Shown in pieces: positions 14,136-22,925 of a stretch of DNA of 49,509 bases. The first letter of the stretch is position 1. Each line of letters opens with the position of its first letter. The stretch is from contig CAZNKU010000005.1 of NCBI GenBank assembly GCA_964573775.1, positions 1 through 49,509 on the forward strand, given 5' to 3'. Source of the stretch: CAZNKU01 sp964573775. GTDB taxonomy: Bacteria; Bacillota; Clostridia; Monoglobales; Firm-18. The position numbers and the translations under genes were made by a program. The notes below the pieces were generated by a model that was not told the DNA's origin, did not search any database, and worked only from the letters and a program-made list of their open reading frames with translations.

Positions 14136-15777
14136 ACAAATGAGAATTATTCAACTTAATGCAAATTCTCTGTACAACATGATAATAAACGGGTACAGAA
14201 ATTTGAAGCTTATGGAAAATCAGGTTAATGATTTAAATGTCTTTCCGGTTCCCGACGGTGACACCGGAACCAACATGGTCAAAACCCTTGGTGGAGGTAT
14301 AGCTCCGGATATCGAAAGCTGTGCAGATGTTTCATCAATGATGACAAAATTTTCAAAGGCTGTTTTACTTTCAGCAAGAGGAAATTCGGGCGTTATTTTA
14401 TCACAGTATATCCGTGGTTGGGCAAATGCTGTACAGGGCAAAAATGAACTTTCAACATCTGATGTATTGGAAATGATGAGGCAGGGTGCACAGTGTGCAT
14501 ACGGTGCCGTTCCAAATCCAGTTGAAGGTACTATGCTTACGGTATTGCGTGAAGCCGTTGAAGCCCACGTTAATCCTGATGATTTTGAAGATTTGAAATT
14601 GTTTTTTGAATTTATTATTCAGAGGATGAAAACAAGTGTAAGCAACACACCTGAACTTTTACCTGTATTAAAAGAAGCCGGCGTTGTAGATAGCGGCGGT
14701 ATGGGTATTTTATACATTATGGAAGGTATGTGGGCTTATTTAAACGGAGAAACAATAGAAGCTGACAGCGACCGCGAAAGCAGTATTAATCTGTCCGTAA
14801 GTCACAGCTTTGGTCCGGACAGTGTATTGGAATACGGATACTGTACAGAATTTGTACTTCAGCTTATGAATGCCAAGACAAATATCCCCGCTTTTTCAAT
14901 TAATAATGTGATTTCATACCTTCAGACTGTTGGTGATTCTATTGTGGCTGTGCAGGATGAAGATATTGTGAAGGTTCATGTTCATACCTTCACACCGGAA
15001 AAGGTTCTTGCTTTTGCCAGAAATTATGGGGAATTTATATCCGTAAAAATAGAAAATATGTCTGTTCAGCATAACGAAATCAGTGAAAATAAACCCAAAA
15101 GTGCTGAAAAGACAAAATATGCTGTTGTAACGGTTGCAATGGGCGAGGGCATTAAAAACTATTTTGCTGAAATAGGTGCAAACCGTATTATTGACGGCGG
15201 TCAGACTCAGAATCCGTCTGCCCGTGATTTTATATATACTTTTGATTCTTTAAATGCAGAACACATCATAGTTTTGCCTAACAACTCCAACATATATGCA
15301 ACTGCAATGCAGGCGGCAGATATGTATGACGGTTGTAACATACGGGTATTGGAAACAAAATCCATAGCTGAAGGTTATTCTGCTCTTTCTATGATGAACA
15401 CATGGGCAGAAGACATAGATTCATTTGTGTCAGATATGGAAATGGCTTTAAGCTGTGCAACATCAGGCAGTATAACTAAAGCTGTTCATGATGCAACACT
15501 TAACGGTATTGATATTAAAGAGGGCGAATATATGGGAATTGCTGACGGTCAAATCCTTTGTACATCCAATAATAAAAACGATGCCGTTATCAAAATGCTG
15601 CACAACCTTTCAAATATTGACGAAAAATCAGTTGTCACCGTTTTTTACGGCGAAAGTGTTGCGGCGGTTGAAGCCGAAAAACTGGTTGAAATGATTAGCG
15701 AAGAATTCCCGCTTATTGAATGTGGCATAATTGAAGGAAATCAGACAATATATGATTACCATATGGCAATAGAATAA
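14128..15777 (+). CDS. fakA: Fatty acid kinase catalytic subunit (FakA/YloV, DAK2 domain)
   Basis: 549 residues, the standard FakA length. The N-terminal DhaL/DAK2 kinase domain shows NVFPVPDGDTGTNM (37-50), whose Asp residues hold Mg-ATP, and SARGNSGVILSQY. A middle domain and a C-terminal DegV-like domain (from about 330, KYAVVTVAMGEGI) follow. FakA phosphorylates FakB-bound fatty acid to acyl-phosphate. ATG 14128 is only 1 bp after GGAGGA, whereas the in-frame ATG at 14140 is 13 bp after it, so the start is unsettled; I give the longer form. Placement between two fakB genes and plsX makes the assignment firm. Confidence 0.92.
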   Translation: MNKQMRIIQLNANSLYNMIINGYRNLKLMENQVNDLNVFPVPDGDTGTNMVKTLGGGIAPDIESCADVSSMMTKFSKAVLLSARGNSGVILSQYIRGWANAVQGKNELSTSDVLEMMRQGAQCAYGAVPNPVEGTMLTVLREAVEAHVNPDDFEDLKLFFEFIIQRMKTSVSNTPELLPVLKEAGVVDSGGMGILYIMEGMWAYLNGETIEADSDRESSINLSVSHSFGPDSVLEYGYCTEFVLQLMNAKTNIPAFSINNVISYLQTVGDSIVAVQDEDIVKVHVHTFTPEKVLAFARNYGEFISVKIENMSVQHNEISENKPKSAEKTKYAVVTVAMGEGIKNYFAEIGANRIIDGGQTQNPSARDFIYTFDSLNAEHIIVLPNNSNIYATAMQAADMYDGCNIRVLETKSIAEGYSALSMMNTWAEDIDSFVSDMEMALSCATSGSITKAVHDATLNGIDIKEGEYMGIADGQILCTSNNKNDAVIKMLHNLSNIDEKSVVTVFYGESVAAVEAEKLVEMISEEFPLIECGIIEGNQTIYDYHMAIE

Positions 15778-15791
15778 AAAGGATTTTAGAT

Positions 15792-16781
15792 ATGATAAAA
15801 ATTATAGTTGATACCTTAGGCTCAGACAATGGAAGTACGCCAATTATTAACGGTGCACTCCGTGCTTTGAAAGAAAATAGCAATATTTTTCTGACTTTTA
15901 TAGGAATTGAATCGGACATTGAAAAGATCATTAAAGAAAACAATGCTGATTCCTCCAGAACAGAAATTATCCACACAGATAAATTTGTGCCGGATTCTGC
16001 TTTGCCTACATGTGTTTTCAGAGGCTCGGATGATACATCTATGGTAATGTCATTGGAGCATTTGAAAAATACGGATGATGCGGTAGCTATGATAAGTGCC
16101 GGAAATACAGGGGCATTGCTTGTAGGCACTATATGCAGACTTGGACTGGTTGAGGGATTGCTTTCACCTGCTCTTGCAACAGCTATACCCTGCAAAAAAG
16201 ACAGCCTGGTTTGTCTGGTGGATTGCGGTGCAAACACAGAATGCACACCTCAGGACCTGCAACGCTATGCCGTTATGGGTAATGCCTTTATGCAAAGTCT
16301 TTTGAATATTGAAAGTCCTAAAATTGCCTTAATGTCAGTTGGGCATTCCCCACACAAGGGCAATACCTTGGTGAAGGAGGCTTATCCGTTAATTGAAAGC
16401 CTTAACCTGAACTTTATGGGAAACATAGAAGGGTGCAATTTGGTCAACTCCGAGGCCGATGTTATAGTAACAGACGGCTTTACCGGAAACATTCTTCTCA
16501 AAAGTACTGAGGCAGCAGGTATGGCGGCTATTTCCATATTGGATTCTATGGCAGCTGACCTACCACAATACAGCAATATAAGACACACCCTGCATCAGAT
16601 GTTTGCATTTAATGACCGAGGCGGTGCAACATTCCTCGGCACTAAGAAAACTGTTGTAAAAATGCACGGTTGTGCTAACGAAGAAACTGCATATGCTTGT
16701 ATTAACCAAATTATCAATCTTGAAAGCAGGAACTTTTCCAAGAAAGTTTCCGAAGCACTAAAAACATTACAGCGGTTATAA
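15792..16781 (+). CDS. plsX: Phosphate acyltransferase PlsX
   Basis: 329 residues. PlsX interconverts acyl-ACP and acyl-phosphate, the donor used by PlsY to start phospholipid synthesis. The N-terminal IVDTLGSDN corresponds to the family block usually written AVDAMGGD, and AMISAGNTGALL, LVDCGANTECTPQDL and DVIVTDGFTGNILLK are the other signature blocks. It lies 14 bp behind fakA. Linkage of fakA and plsX in one operon joins scavenged fatty acids (acyl-phosphate from FakA) to the ACP pool and membrane synthesis. The N-terminal block differs more than usual (DTLGSDNG), so a paralogue of a second plsX elsewhere is possible. Confidence 0.88.
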   Translation: MIKIIVDTLGSDNGSTPIINGALRALKENSNIFLTFIGIESDIEKIIKENNADSSRTEIIHTDKFVPDSALPTCVFRGSDDTSMVMSLEHLKNTDDAVAMISAGNTGALLVGTICRLGLVEGLLSPALATAIPCKKDSLVCLVDCGANTECTPQDLQRYAVMGNAFMQSLLNIESPKIALMSVGHSPHKGNTLVKEAYPLIESLNLNFMGNIEGCNLVNSEADVIVTDGFTGNILLKSTEAAGMAAISILDSMAADLPQYSNIRHTLHQMFAFNDRGGATFLGTKKTVVKMHGCANEETAYACINQIINLESRNFSKKVSEALKTLQRL

Positions 16782-16787
16782 CTTGTT

Positions 16788-16823
16788 AAAAAATCCGGCG
16801 CAGTTAAACTGCACCGGATTTTA
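16788..16823. terminator. Bidirectional terminator between plsX and the glycosyltransferase
   Basis: AAATCCGG pairs with CCGGATTT, continued by GCAGTT/AACTGC after one mismatch, with A and T tracts outside. The glycosyltransferase stop codon lies in it. Confidence 0.85.
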
Positions 16824-17858
16824 ACGGTCTTTAATAATATCGTTATATTTAGATAAATAAAGGAATTTATGCATCAAAAATTCTGCGGGAATTAATAAAA
16901 TAACAATAAAGTTGAATGAAAAGAATAACGGTATGTACGGCATTGCATATTTAAACATAAAAATCCATAAACTGTACACGGTATACCTAAGCAAGGTGTA
17001 TATAATTGTCCTCATAAAATCCCTGTATCTGAATCCGCGGAATACAACAAACTTATTCAGAAGGATATTGAATGCCGCCGCCGTTGCGGCAATACTAGGA
17101 ATTGTAATATGCAAATACTTGTAACCCAGAAAAATTGTTGTAAGCAATATAAGCTGTTCAACCAAAAACCACGAAGCAAATGTAATACGGGCACTGAAAA
17201 ACAGTCTTGCATATATCCTTAACGTATCCTTAACGGGATTAAAATGTGATGATGAATTGTTGTCTATGTATATGGCCTCTATGGGAATTGTAGTAATCTG
17301 AACACCCTGCTTGTCTGCATAGTAAAGCATGTTCATTTCGTAATCATATTTATTTCCGCTAACCCGTACAAGCCATTCGCAATTATTGGCAGAAAACCCA
17401 CGAAGTCCGGATTGATTGTCCAAAAAATAATGTCCGTTTAAAATAGTATAAATATATCTTGAAAGATTGTTCCCCAGCTTAGACCTGAAAGGCATATTTT
17501 TACGGAATTTTCTTACGGTCAGAACAAATTCTGCACCAAAGTCAAGCTCATTGAAAACGCGTATAATATCCTCGCATTTGTGTTGTCCGTCTGCATCTGC
17601 AGTAACAAAGGCTTCACAATTGGGATATTTGTCTATAATTGTTTGAATTCCTGTTTTAAGAGCACTTCCTTTACCTGAATTACAAACAATTGTTACAACA
17701 TCTGCCTTTTCGGAAACGGCATTAAAAATATCATCGTAATCGGTACCACTACCGTCATTTACTACTATAATACCTAACTTATTTGAATGCAACTCATCAA
17801 CAAGCTTTATAAGCTCTTGATTAGGTTTATATGCAGGAATTACAACAATTTTTTTCAT
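16821..17858 (-). CDS. GT2 glycosyltransferase fused to a GtrA-like membrane domain
   Basis: 345 residues. The N-terminal GT-A domain (about 1-225) resembles dolichol/polyprenyl-phosphate sugar transferases: IVVIPAYKP at the start, VNDGS (33-37), and the nucleotide-sugar-binding DADGQ (88-92). The C-terminal ~115 residues contain four hydrophobic helices like GtrA, the translocase partner of such enzymes. Together they would make and flip a lipid-phosphate sugar. I start at ATG 17858, where the family sequence begins; an upstream in-frame TTG at 17999 would overlap the preceding hydrolase. It begins 4 bp after that hydrolase's stop, so both are one operon. Confidence 0.85.
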   Translation of the reverse strand: MKKIVVIPAYKPNQELIKLVDELHSNKLGIIVVNDGSGTDYDDIFNAVSEKADVVTIVCNSGKGSALKTGIQTIIDKYPNCEAFVTADADGQHKCEDIIRVFNELDFGAEFVLTVRKFRKNMPFRSKLGNNLSRYIYTILNGHYFLDNQSGLRGFSANNCEWLVRVSGNKYDYEMNMLYYADKQGVQITTIPIEAIYIDNNSSSHFNPVKDTLRIYARLFFSARITFASWFLVEQLILLTTIFLGYKYLHITIPSIAATAAAFNILLNKFVVFRGFRYRDFMRTIIYTLLRYTVYSLWIFMFKYAMPYIPLFFSFNFIVILLIPAEFLMHKFLYLSKYNDIIKDR

Positions 17859-17862
17859 ATCA

Positions 17863-18819
17863 TCATCCTTTATATCTGGATTTTTCTTTATAATAAGCTG
17901 ATATTTTTTTAATAATATCATAATTAGGACACCTGTTTTCATCATATAAGATTGATATATGTCCGTTGCTTCCGTCTTTGGTATACAATAAATATTCAAT
18001 ATTTTCAGAAGTGATTTCTTTGCGGTGTGAATATATCGAATACTTGTATGCAGGTATCTGATCGTCAGCCGATGACTGAATTACTAAAACAGGTATATTG
18101 GATTTATTAATTTCTTCAACTGCCGAGCATCCCGATAAATCGGAACCAAAAACCATATTTTCGTACATGCTCAAAAACGGATAATTGCTGTAGGCAATAC
18201 CGCCTACAAGGCTTGTAGAATATGCCATAATTGCATCCATTGATGTATCCATTCCGTTTACGGCCGCAATTGCTGATATGTTGCTGTAATTATTGGCTAC
18301 GCAACACACCCCGTATGCACCTCGGCTGTGACCAAACAAGAAAATATCCTTATAATCAAAATTTTTATCGGCAGAAATAAAATCCATTGTGGTTTCAAGG
18401 TCTTTGATAATTTGTGGAAACCCGACTGAACTGTCACCTTCACTGTTACCATGACCGGTAGAGTTAAAGGAAAATACATCAAAGCCTTCCTGCAAAAAGG
18501 CATATATTACGCCTTCATATTCTATACTCTCTGCCTTAAAACCGGGAGCAAGAACAACAAGACCGTTTTCACAAATTCCGTCCGAATACAAATAACCCGT
18601 AAGTTTGTTTTCTCCGCATTTGTAGGAAAAACTTTTGCGGCAGCTGACCATTTCGGTGGTTTCATCAAGCATATTCTGGGAATATTCGGCATTATACCGC
18701 TGGAATACTGAATCATATATTATTTTTGTGGCTACAATAGAAAAAGTAAGATAGACGATAATAGCTATGGCAATACCCTTTAAAACCTTTTTCATGAATT
18801 TCTTCTTGGAAGATATCAC
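17863..18819 (-). CDS. Membrane-anchored alpha/beta hydrolase
   Basis: About 318 residues with one N-terminal helix (about 12-32), then a secreted-side alpha/beta hydrolase domain. The elbow is FGHSRGAYG (Ser near 162), the acid lies in SSADDQIP and the catalytic His in NGHISIL near the end. Closest general type is the lysophospholipase/dipeptidyl-peptidase-like hydrolases of Firmicutes. The start is GTG 18819: the perfect GAGGTGA (18826-18832) sits 6 bp before it, while the upstream in-frame GTG overlaps that site; an ATG at 18795 is the alternative. First gene of an operon with the GtrA-type glycosyltransferase and divergent from another hydrolase. Substrate unknown. Confidence 0.78.
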   Translation of the reverse strand: MISSKKKFMKKVLKGIAIAIIVYLTFSIVATKIIYDSVFQRYNAEYSQNMLDETTEMVSCRKSFSYKCGENKLTGYLYSDGICENGLVVLAPGFKAESIEYEGVIYAFLQEGFDVFSFNSTGHGNSEGDSSVGFPQIIKDLETTMDFISADKNFDYKDIFLFGHSRGAYGVCCVANNYSNISAIAAVNGMDTSMDAIMAYSTSLVGGIAYSNYPFLSMYENMVFGSDLSGCSAVEEINKSNIPVLVIQSSADDQIPAYKYSIYSHRKEITSENIEYLLYTKDGSNGHISILYDENRCPNYDIIKKISAYYKEKSRYKG

Positions 18820-18884
18820 TATTATCACCTCAATTACTTGAATTTATACTTACAAAAGACAACCTACAAGGAGTGATTATCACA

Positions 18885-19862
18885 ATGTTATTTGACCCAA
18901 CATATGAATATGATATTATCAAAGATGATGAATATTGCACAAGAATGAAGGAAATTGACGGTGTTCTCGGGACCTATGTTCACCGCGGATATTTCACATC
19001 GTTTGATAATACCGAAATGTTCTATGAATTTTTCAAGGTTTCAAAGCCAGTCGCAAACATTGTTGTTGTACACGGATACACTGAATTTACAAAAAAATAT
19101 TACGAGTTAACCTGGTATTTTATGAAAATGGGTTACAATGTATTTTTGTATGATATCCGATGTCACGGATATTCATACCGTTACAGCGACAACACCGAAA
19201 TGACCCATGTGAATAAATTTGAGGATTATGTTTACGACCTTGAGTGCTTTATGAACAATATTGTAACTCCCAACAGTGACAGTTCCCCTATATATATATA
19301 CTCTCATTCAATGGGAGGAACTATAGTACAGATGTATCTGTCCAGCTGTAAAAATCAGGTGCAAAAAGCCATACTTTCTGCTCCGTTAATTTATCCCTTT
19401 ACCCCTCCGTTGCCACGCTTTATATTAAAAAAACTGCTTGAAGGCGAAGCAAAAAAATTCGGTTGGGATGCAAGATTTAAATTTTCATCGGATTTTAATC
19501 CGGATGCAAAAATAGAAAAAAGCAATGACCTAAGCTACAGTCGTTTTAAATATAATCTGGATATGCGCATAAACGATACAAAATACCGTAATTCCTACGC
19601 TTCAAACAGTTGGAATTACGAGGCAGTAAGCGTTATTGAAAGAATACTCAACAAAAAAGCCACTAAAAATGTGACGGCAAAAATGTTGATTATAAGTGCA
19701 GGAAAGGATACTGCAGTAAAATTAAAACCGCAGAAAAAGCTTTCAAAACTCTTAAAATGCGAACTTAAAATATTTGAGAATGCAAGACATTCTCTTTACA
19801 CAATGTCCGACGATGCACTTAAAGAATATGTGGATACGTTGCTGAATTTTTTTGCCGTATAA
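18885..19862 (+). CDS. Alpha/beta hydrolase, monoacylglycerol lipase/lysophospholipase-like
   Basis: About 325 residues, cytoplasmic. VVVHGYTEFTKKYYE, FLYDIRCHGYSYR, the elbow YSHSMGGTIVQ (Ser near 141), ISAGKDTAV with the acid Asp, and ARHSLY with the catalytic His match the Hydrolase_4 family of monoacylglycerol lipases and lysophospholipases that remove an acyl chain from a glycerolipid. AAGGAG lies 11 bp before ATG 18885; the in-frame GTG at 18873 is inside the ribosome site. It fits the surrounding lipid genes as a deacylation or remodelling step, and the PPTase gene follows 88 bp downstream in the same direction. Confidence 0.83.
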   Translation: MLFDPTYEYDIIKDDEYCTRMKEIDGVLGTYVHRGYFTSFDNTEMFYEFFKVSKPVANIVVVHGYTEFTKKYYELTWYFMKMGYNVFLYDIRCHGYSYRYSDNTEMTHVNKFEDYVYDLECFMNNIVTPNSDSSPIYIYSHSMGGTIVQMYLSSCKNQVQKAILSAPLIYPFTPPLPRFILKKLLEGEAKKFGWDARFKFSSDFNPDAKIEKSNDLSYSRFKYNLDMRINDTKYRNSYASNSWNYEAVSVIERILNKKATKNVTAKMLIISAGKDTAVKLKPQKKLSKLLKCELKIFENARHSLYTMSDDALKEYVDTLLNFFAV

Positions 19863-19950
19863 TTGACAATTCATATGTTATATATTACCATATATGAACA
19901 GTAATTGCAACAGCAATATACCATTATTTCCCTGAAAAAGGTGTTGAGAT

Positions 19951-20592
19951 ATGCTTAAATATGTAATAAAAAAAATATCTGAAATAAAGGACGAAACATT
20001 AAAAAGAAGTTTTTTTTGTATGAACAAAGAACGCCGTGCAAAAGTCAAACGTTACAAAAATGTTCTGCAAAAAAAATGCACCCTTGCAGGTGAATGGATT
20101 GTTCGTGAAATGTTGTCCGAAATTACAGAAAAAGAACCCGAATTTTTCATTATTTCGGCAGATGAAAAGGGTAAGCTACATTCTGAAAACACTCCTTGGC
20201 TTCACTTTAACATAAGCCATAGTGATGACTTTGTTGCCGTAGCAGTGTGCGATAAACCCGTAGGCATAGATATTGAAGCCATGCGAAAGGTTTCTCTTAA
20301 TCTCGCAAAACGAGTATGTAATGAAGATGAGCTTGTTTATGTTTTCGGAAAATTACCGTCAGAAGACGATTTTAAAAGCGATGATGAAGATTTTATTAAG
20401 CGTTTTCTGGAAATATGGACTATAAAGGAAGCATATTTCAAGTGTATTGGTACGGGAATAACAGACCTTAAAGCGGTAAATGCACTGTCGGAATATTTTG
20501 AAAAAACAAAAATAACAGCAGATAATTATATTATGCATATAGTTATGCAATCAAAACCACCGGTTGAACCAAGTATTTATTTTCACGCCTAA
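19951..20592 (+). CDS. 4'-phosphopantetheinyl transferase, Sfp type
   Basis: 213 residues. Transfers the phosphopantetheine arm of CoA to a Ser on carrier proteins. The Sfp-family blocks are present: LHFNISHSDDFVAVAV, VGIDIE with the Mg-binding Asp and Glu, and FLEIWTIKEAYFKCIGTGI with the catalytic-metal Glu and Lys. Sfp-type enzymes normally serve secondary-metabolism or specialised carriers rather than only AcpP (AcpS does that). Its natural local targets are Ser597 of the ligase-carrier fusion and Ser39 of the free ACP, both in this window. Start ATG 19951 has AAAGGTG upstream. Confidence 0.92.
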   Translation: MLKYVIKKISEIKDETLKRSFFCMNKERRAKVKRYKNVLQKKCTLAGEWIVREMLSEITEKEPEFFIISADEKGKLHSENTPWLHFNISHSDDFVAVAVCDKPVGIDIEAMRKVSLNLAKRVCNEDELVYVFGKLPSEDDFKSDDEDFIKRFLEIWTIKEAYFKCIGTGITDLKAVNALSEYFEKTKITADNYIMHIVMQSKPPVEPSIYFHA

Positions 20593-20606
20593 AGTCGCCA
20601 ATAAAT

Positions 20607-20636
20607 CAAGCAGTTTACAAAAATGTAAACTGCTTG
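20607..20636. terminator. Perfect hairpin between PPTase and rubrerythrin genes
   Basis: CAAGCAGTTTAC pairs with GTAAACTGCTTG over a 6-nt loop. T tracts are weak on both sides, but the place between two converging genes fits a terminator. Confidence 0.65.
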
Positions 20637-20649
20637 CACTAAAAGTATC

Positions 20650-21237
20650 TTATTTAAAATATCTCTTTAAAAGTCCTTCAAGACCTCTACCGTGCCGAGC
20701 CTCGTCACGAGCCATTTCGTGAACGGTATCATGAATAGCATCAAGACCATTTTTCTTTGCACATGCAGCAAGGTCAAATTTACCCTGAGTTGCACCGTAT
20801 TCGCAATCTACTCTCCATGCAAGGTTATCTTTTGTTGTAGCCTTCATGTTAGGTTCTAAATCTTCACCCAAAAGTTCAGCAAATTTTGCAGCGTGTTCCG
20901 CTTCTTCATAAGCAGCCTTTTCCCAATAAAGACCTACTTCAGGATACCCTTCTCTATGAGCAATACGAGCCATGCACAAGTACATACCAACTTCTGCACA
21001 TTCACCGTTGAAGTTAGCCATTAACTGTTCAAATATATACTTCTTATCTTCTTCGCTTATATCAGGGTTGTTTTTAACAGTCTTTGCATAAACACCATAT
21101 TCGTGTTCGGCAGCCAAAGCCGCACCTTCTACCATTTCTTTAAACTTTTCAGCAGGCACCTTGCACACGGGGCACTTTTCAGGCGCTGAATCTCCTTCAT
21201 GAACATAACCACAAACTGAACATACAAACTTTTTCAT
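20650..21237 (-). CDS. Reverse rubrerythrin (N-terminal rubredoxin domain, NADH peroxidase partner)
   Basis: 195 residues. The rubredoxin-like domain comes first (Cys6, Cys9, Cys22, Cys25 in VCSVCGY and KCPVCK), then the di-iron ferritin-like domain (ECAEVGMYL, AAYEEAEHAAKF, HEMARDEARHGRGL). This order is the reverse of classic rubrerythrin and defines the revRbr family, which reduces H2O2 and O2 in anaerobes with electrons passed from NADH through rubredoxin. ATG 21237 has GGAGGA upstream; an in-frame start five codons earlier contains that site. It has its own PerR-box promoter right behind perR. Confidence 0.92.
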   Translation of the reverse strand: MKKFVCSVCGYVHEGDSAPEKCPVCKVPAEKFKEMVEGAALAAEHEYGVYAKTVKNNPDISEEDKKYIFEQLMANFNGECAEVGMYLCMARIAHREGYPEVGLYWEKAAYEEAEHAAKFAELLGEDLEPNMKATTKDNLAWRVDCEYGATQGKFDLAACAKKNGLDAIHDTVHEMARDEARHGRGLEGLLKRYFK

Positions 21238-21269
21238 ATTTATTTCCTCCATTTATTTAAATTTATTTT

Positions 21270-21290
21270 AATAATAGTAATTATTACTAA
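21270..21290. promoter_or_regulatory. PerR/Fur-type operator upstream of rubrerythrin
   Basis: Inverted repeat TTAGTAATAATTACTATTATT (minus strand) directly downstream of the -10 element. Together with the -10, positions 21271-21300 match 4988-5017 (ferritin) at 28 of 30 bases. Confidence 0.7.
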
Positions 21291-21294
21291 TTTT

Positions 21295-21322
21295 ATTATA
21301 ACATAATAAATTCATTTGTCAA
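21295..21322 (-). promoter_or_regulatory. Consensus sigma-A promoter of rubrerythrin
   Basis: Minus-strand TTGACA (21317-21322) and TATAAT (21295-21300), 16-bp spacer, the same layout as the ferritin promoter. The -35 overlaps the perR stop codon. Confidence 0.8.
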
Positions 21323-21711
21323 GCTTTTTTCTTACATTTTTCGCAAGTTCCGTAAAAAATAAGTGAATGTGTTTTTACATCAGCTTTTGTAAGCTCTTCC
21401 ACCTTCGATTCTAAAGTGTCATTAACCGGCATATCCACATCACTTACAGCCCCACATCCTATACAAGCAAAGTGATAATGGTTGTTTACGTTGCCGTCGA
21501 AACGGTCACTTTCCGCATTAGTTGAAATTTTAACCACATCACCCATACTTTCCAATAAAGAAAGATTTCTGTATACTGTGCCCAAGCTTAGTTTTGGGTA
21601 TTTCGCCTTTAAGTCCACATATAGCTGTTCTGCAGTAGGGTGGTCATATCTACTACGCAGGTTTTCAATTATTGCCTCTCTTTGACGGCTATATTTAATA
21701 TTTCTTTCCAT
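21319..21711 (-). CDS. perR: PerR-like Fur family regulator
   Basis: 130 residues. Winged-helix N-terminus (SLGTVYRNLSLLE recognition region) and C-terminal metal domain. Residues that match the PerR regulatory site are present: His24, Asp72, His78, His80 and Asp91, and the structural zinc Cys4 site is Cys83, Cys86, Cys123 and Cys126. Asp72 in RFD is the feature that suggests PerR rather than Fur, since Fur usually has Glu there. It would repress peroxide-defence genes until His oxidation. ATG 21711 follows AAAGGAAG. Its own leader has a matching box, indicating autoregulation. Confidence 0.85.
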   Translation of the reverse strand: MERNIKYSRQREAIIENLRSRYDHPTAEQLYVDLKAKYPKLSLGTVYRNLSLLESMGDVVKISTNAESDRFDGNVNNHYHFACIGCGAVSDVDMPVNDTLESKVEELTKADVKTHSLIFYGTCEKCKKKA

Positions 21712-21732
21712 TAAATCACTTCCTTTCAAAAC

Positions 21733-21750
21733 GATAATAATTATTGTTAT
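21733..21750. promoter_or_regulatory. PerR/Fur-type operator in the perR leader
   Basis: Palindromic ATAATAATTATTGTTAT (21734-21750), between the perR -10 and its ribosome site; third copy of the same type of box. Confidence 0.6.
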
Positions 21751-21754
21751 TTAT

Positions 21755-21783
21755 ATTATATCATCATTATTTTAAAAAATCAA
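21755..21783 (-). promoter_or_regulatory. Promoter of perR
   Basis: Minus-strand TTGATT (21778-21783), 17-bp spacer, TATAAT (21755-21760). Confidence 0.65.
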
Positions 21784-21881
21784 TAGCTTTTTCAGATTTT
21801 ATTATTTTTTAACTAATTTCTTTATAAACTATTATGTAAACTGCATCGCTACAAAAAATCTCTTTTGTAATTTTTCATATA

Positions 21882-21911
21882 AAAAAGCCTGTCTGAAAAG
21901 ACAGGCTTTTT
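21882..21911 (-). terminator. Terminator of the ABC permease operon
   Basis: AAAAAGCCTGTCT pairs perfectly with AGACAGGCTTTTT over a GAAA tetraloop; symmetrical A and T tracts allow both directions. Confidence 0.93.
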
Positions 21912-21938
21912 ATATAATTCAGAATGATTGTTATTGTA

Positions 21939-22925
21939 TTAACCCTTAACTGAACCGATCATAACACCCTTAACAAAGTGCTTCTGAACGAAAGGATAGA
22001 TGATAAGTACCGGAATAACAGATACAACAATTGTTGAATACTTAAGCAACTGCTTAACACGTTCTGCTTTATCCGAATGTTCATCCATAGCTTGAGCAGA
22101 TGCTTCGTTATTAATAATGATAGCACGAAGTACAATCTGCAATGGCTGTAATGCATCTGTTTGAATGTAAAGCAAAGCACTCATAAAGCTGTTCCACTGT
22201 GCAATTGCATAATACAATGTCAAAACCGCAATACTTGCCTTTGATAACGGAACAACAATTTTGATAAAGAAACCAAAGTCGTCACAACCGTCAATCTGTG
22301 AAGCTTCAAGCAATTCACCCGGGATACTGTTGCTCATAAATGTTCTTGCAATAATCATATTCTGTACATTTACACCAATAAGAATCAATGGCCATATTGT
22401 ATTATTCATATGAAGAGTATCAGTAATAAGCATATAACTCGGAATCATACCGCCATGTATAAACATAGTGATTGTATATAGCATCATAAATTTTGAGCCA
22501 CCGGGCAGATTCTTTCTTGCCAAAGGATATGCTGCCATGTATGTAAAGAACAGCGCACATATAGTACCAACTACTGTGTAGAATAAAGAGTTTCTGAAAG
22601 CTGTTACGACATTATAAGTACCATTGTTGAAAATAGCTTCATAACCTTCCATTGTAAAGTCAACCGGCCAAGCAACTACATTACCTGCAATAACTCTATC
22701 TGCATCAGAGAAAGAACATGCAAGAATGTATAAAATCGGAACTGCAATAATTAACAACAAAATTGTCAAAATTACGTTGATGACTGTGTAGAATATCTTA
22801 TCCTCAACAGTGTCATTAATCTTACGGGAAGCTTTCATCTTCTTTTTGATAAGACGGTCTTCCTCTTTGCGTTTAGCACGCAACTCTCTCATTTCCGCTT
22901 CGGATTTTGCAATTGTTTTTACCAT
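21939..22925 (-). CDS. Carbohydrate ABC transporter permease, CUT1 (LplC/YtcP type)
   Basis: 328 residues, six predicted membrane helices after a basic N-terminus of about 45 residues. The EAA loop that contacts the ATPase is seen as EASQIDGCDDFGFFIKIVVP, ending in the common MIGSVKG tail of the LplC/YtcP branch. It works as half of a membrane channel for an oligosaccharide. It overlaps the partner permease by 7 bp. No ATPase or solute-binding lipoprotein is encoded next to it; CUT1 permeases often share an MsmK-type ATPase. Substrate probably relates to the neighbouring polysaccharide lyase. Confidence 0.9.
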   Translation of the reverse strand: MVKTIAKSEAEMRELRAKRKEEDRLIKKKMKASRKINDTVEDKIFYTVINVILTILLLIIAVPILYILACSFSDADRVIAGNVVAWPVDFTMEGYEAIFNNGTYNVVTAFRNSLFYTVVGTICALFFTYMAAYPLARKNLPGGSKFMMLYTITMFIHGGMIPSYMLITDTLHMNNTIWPLILIGVNVQNMIIARTFMSNSIPGELLEASQIDGCDDFGFFIKIVVPLSKASIAVLTLYYAIAQWNSFMSALLYIQTDALQPLQIVLRAIIINNEASAQAMDEHSDKAERVKQLLKYSTIVVSVIPVLIIYPFVQKHFVKGVMIGSVKG

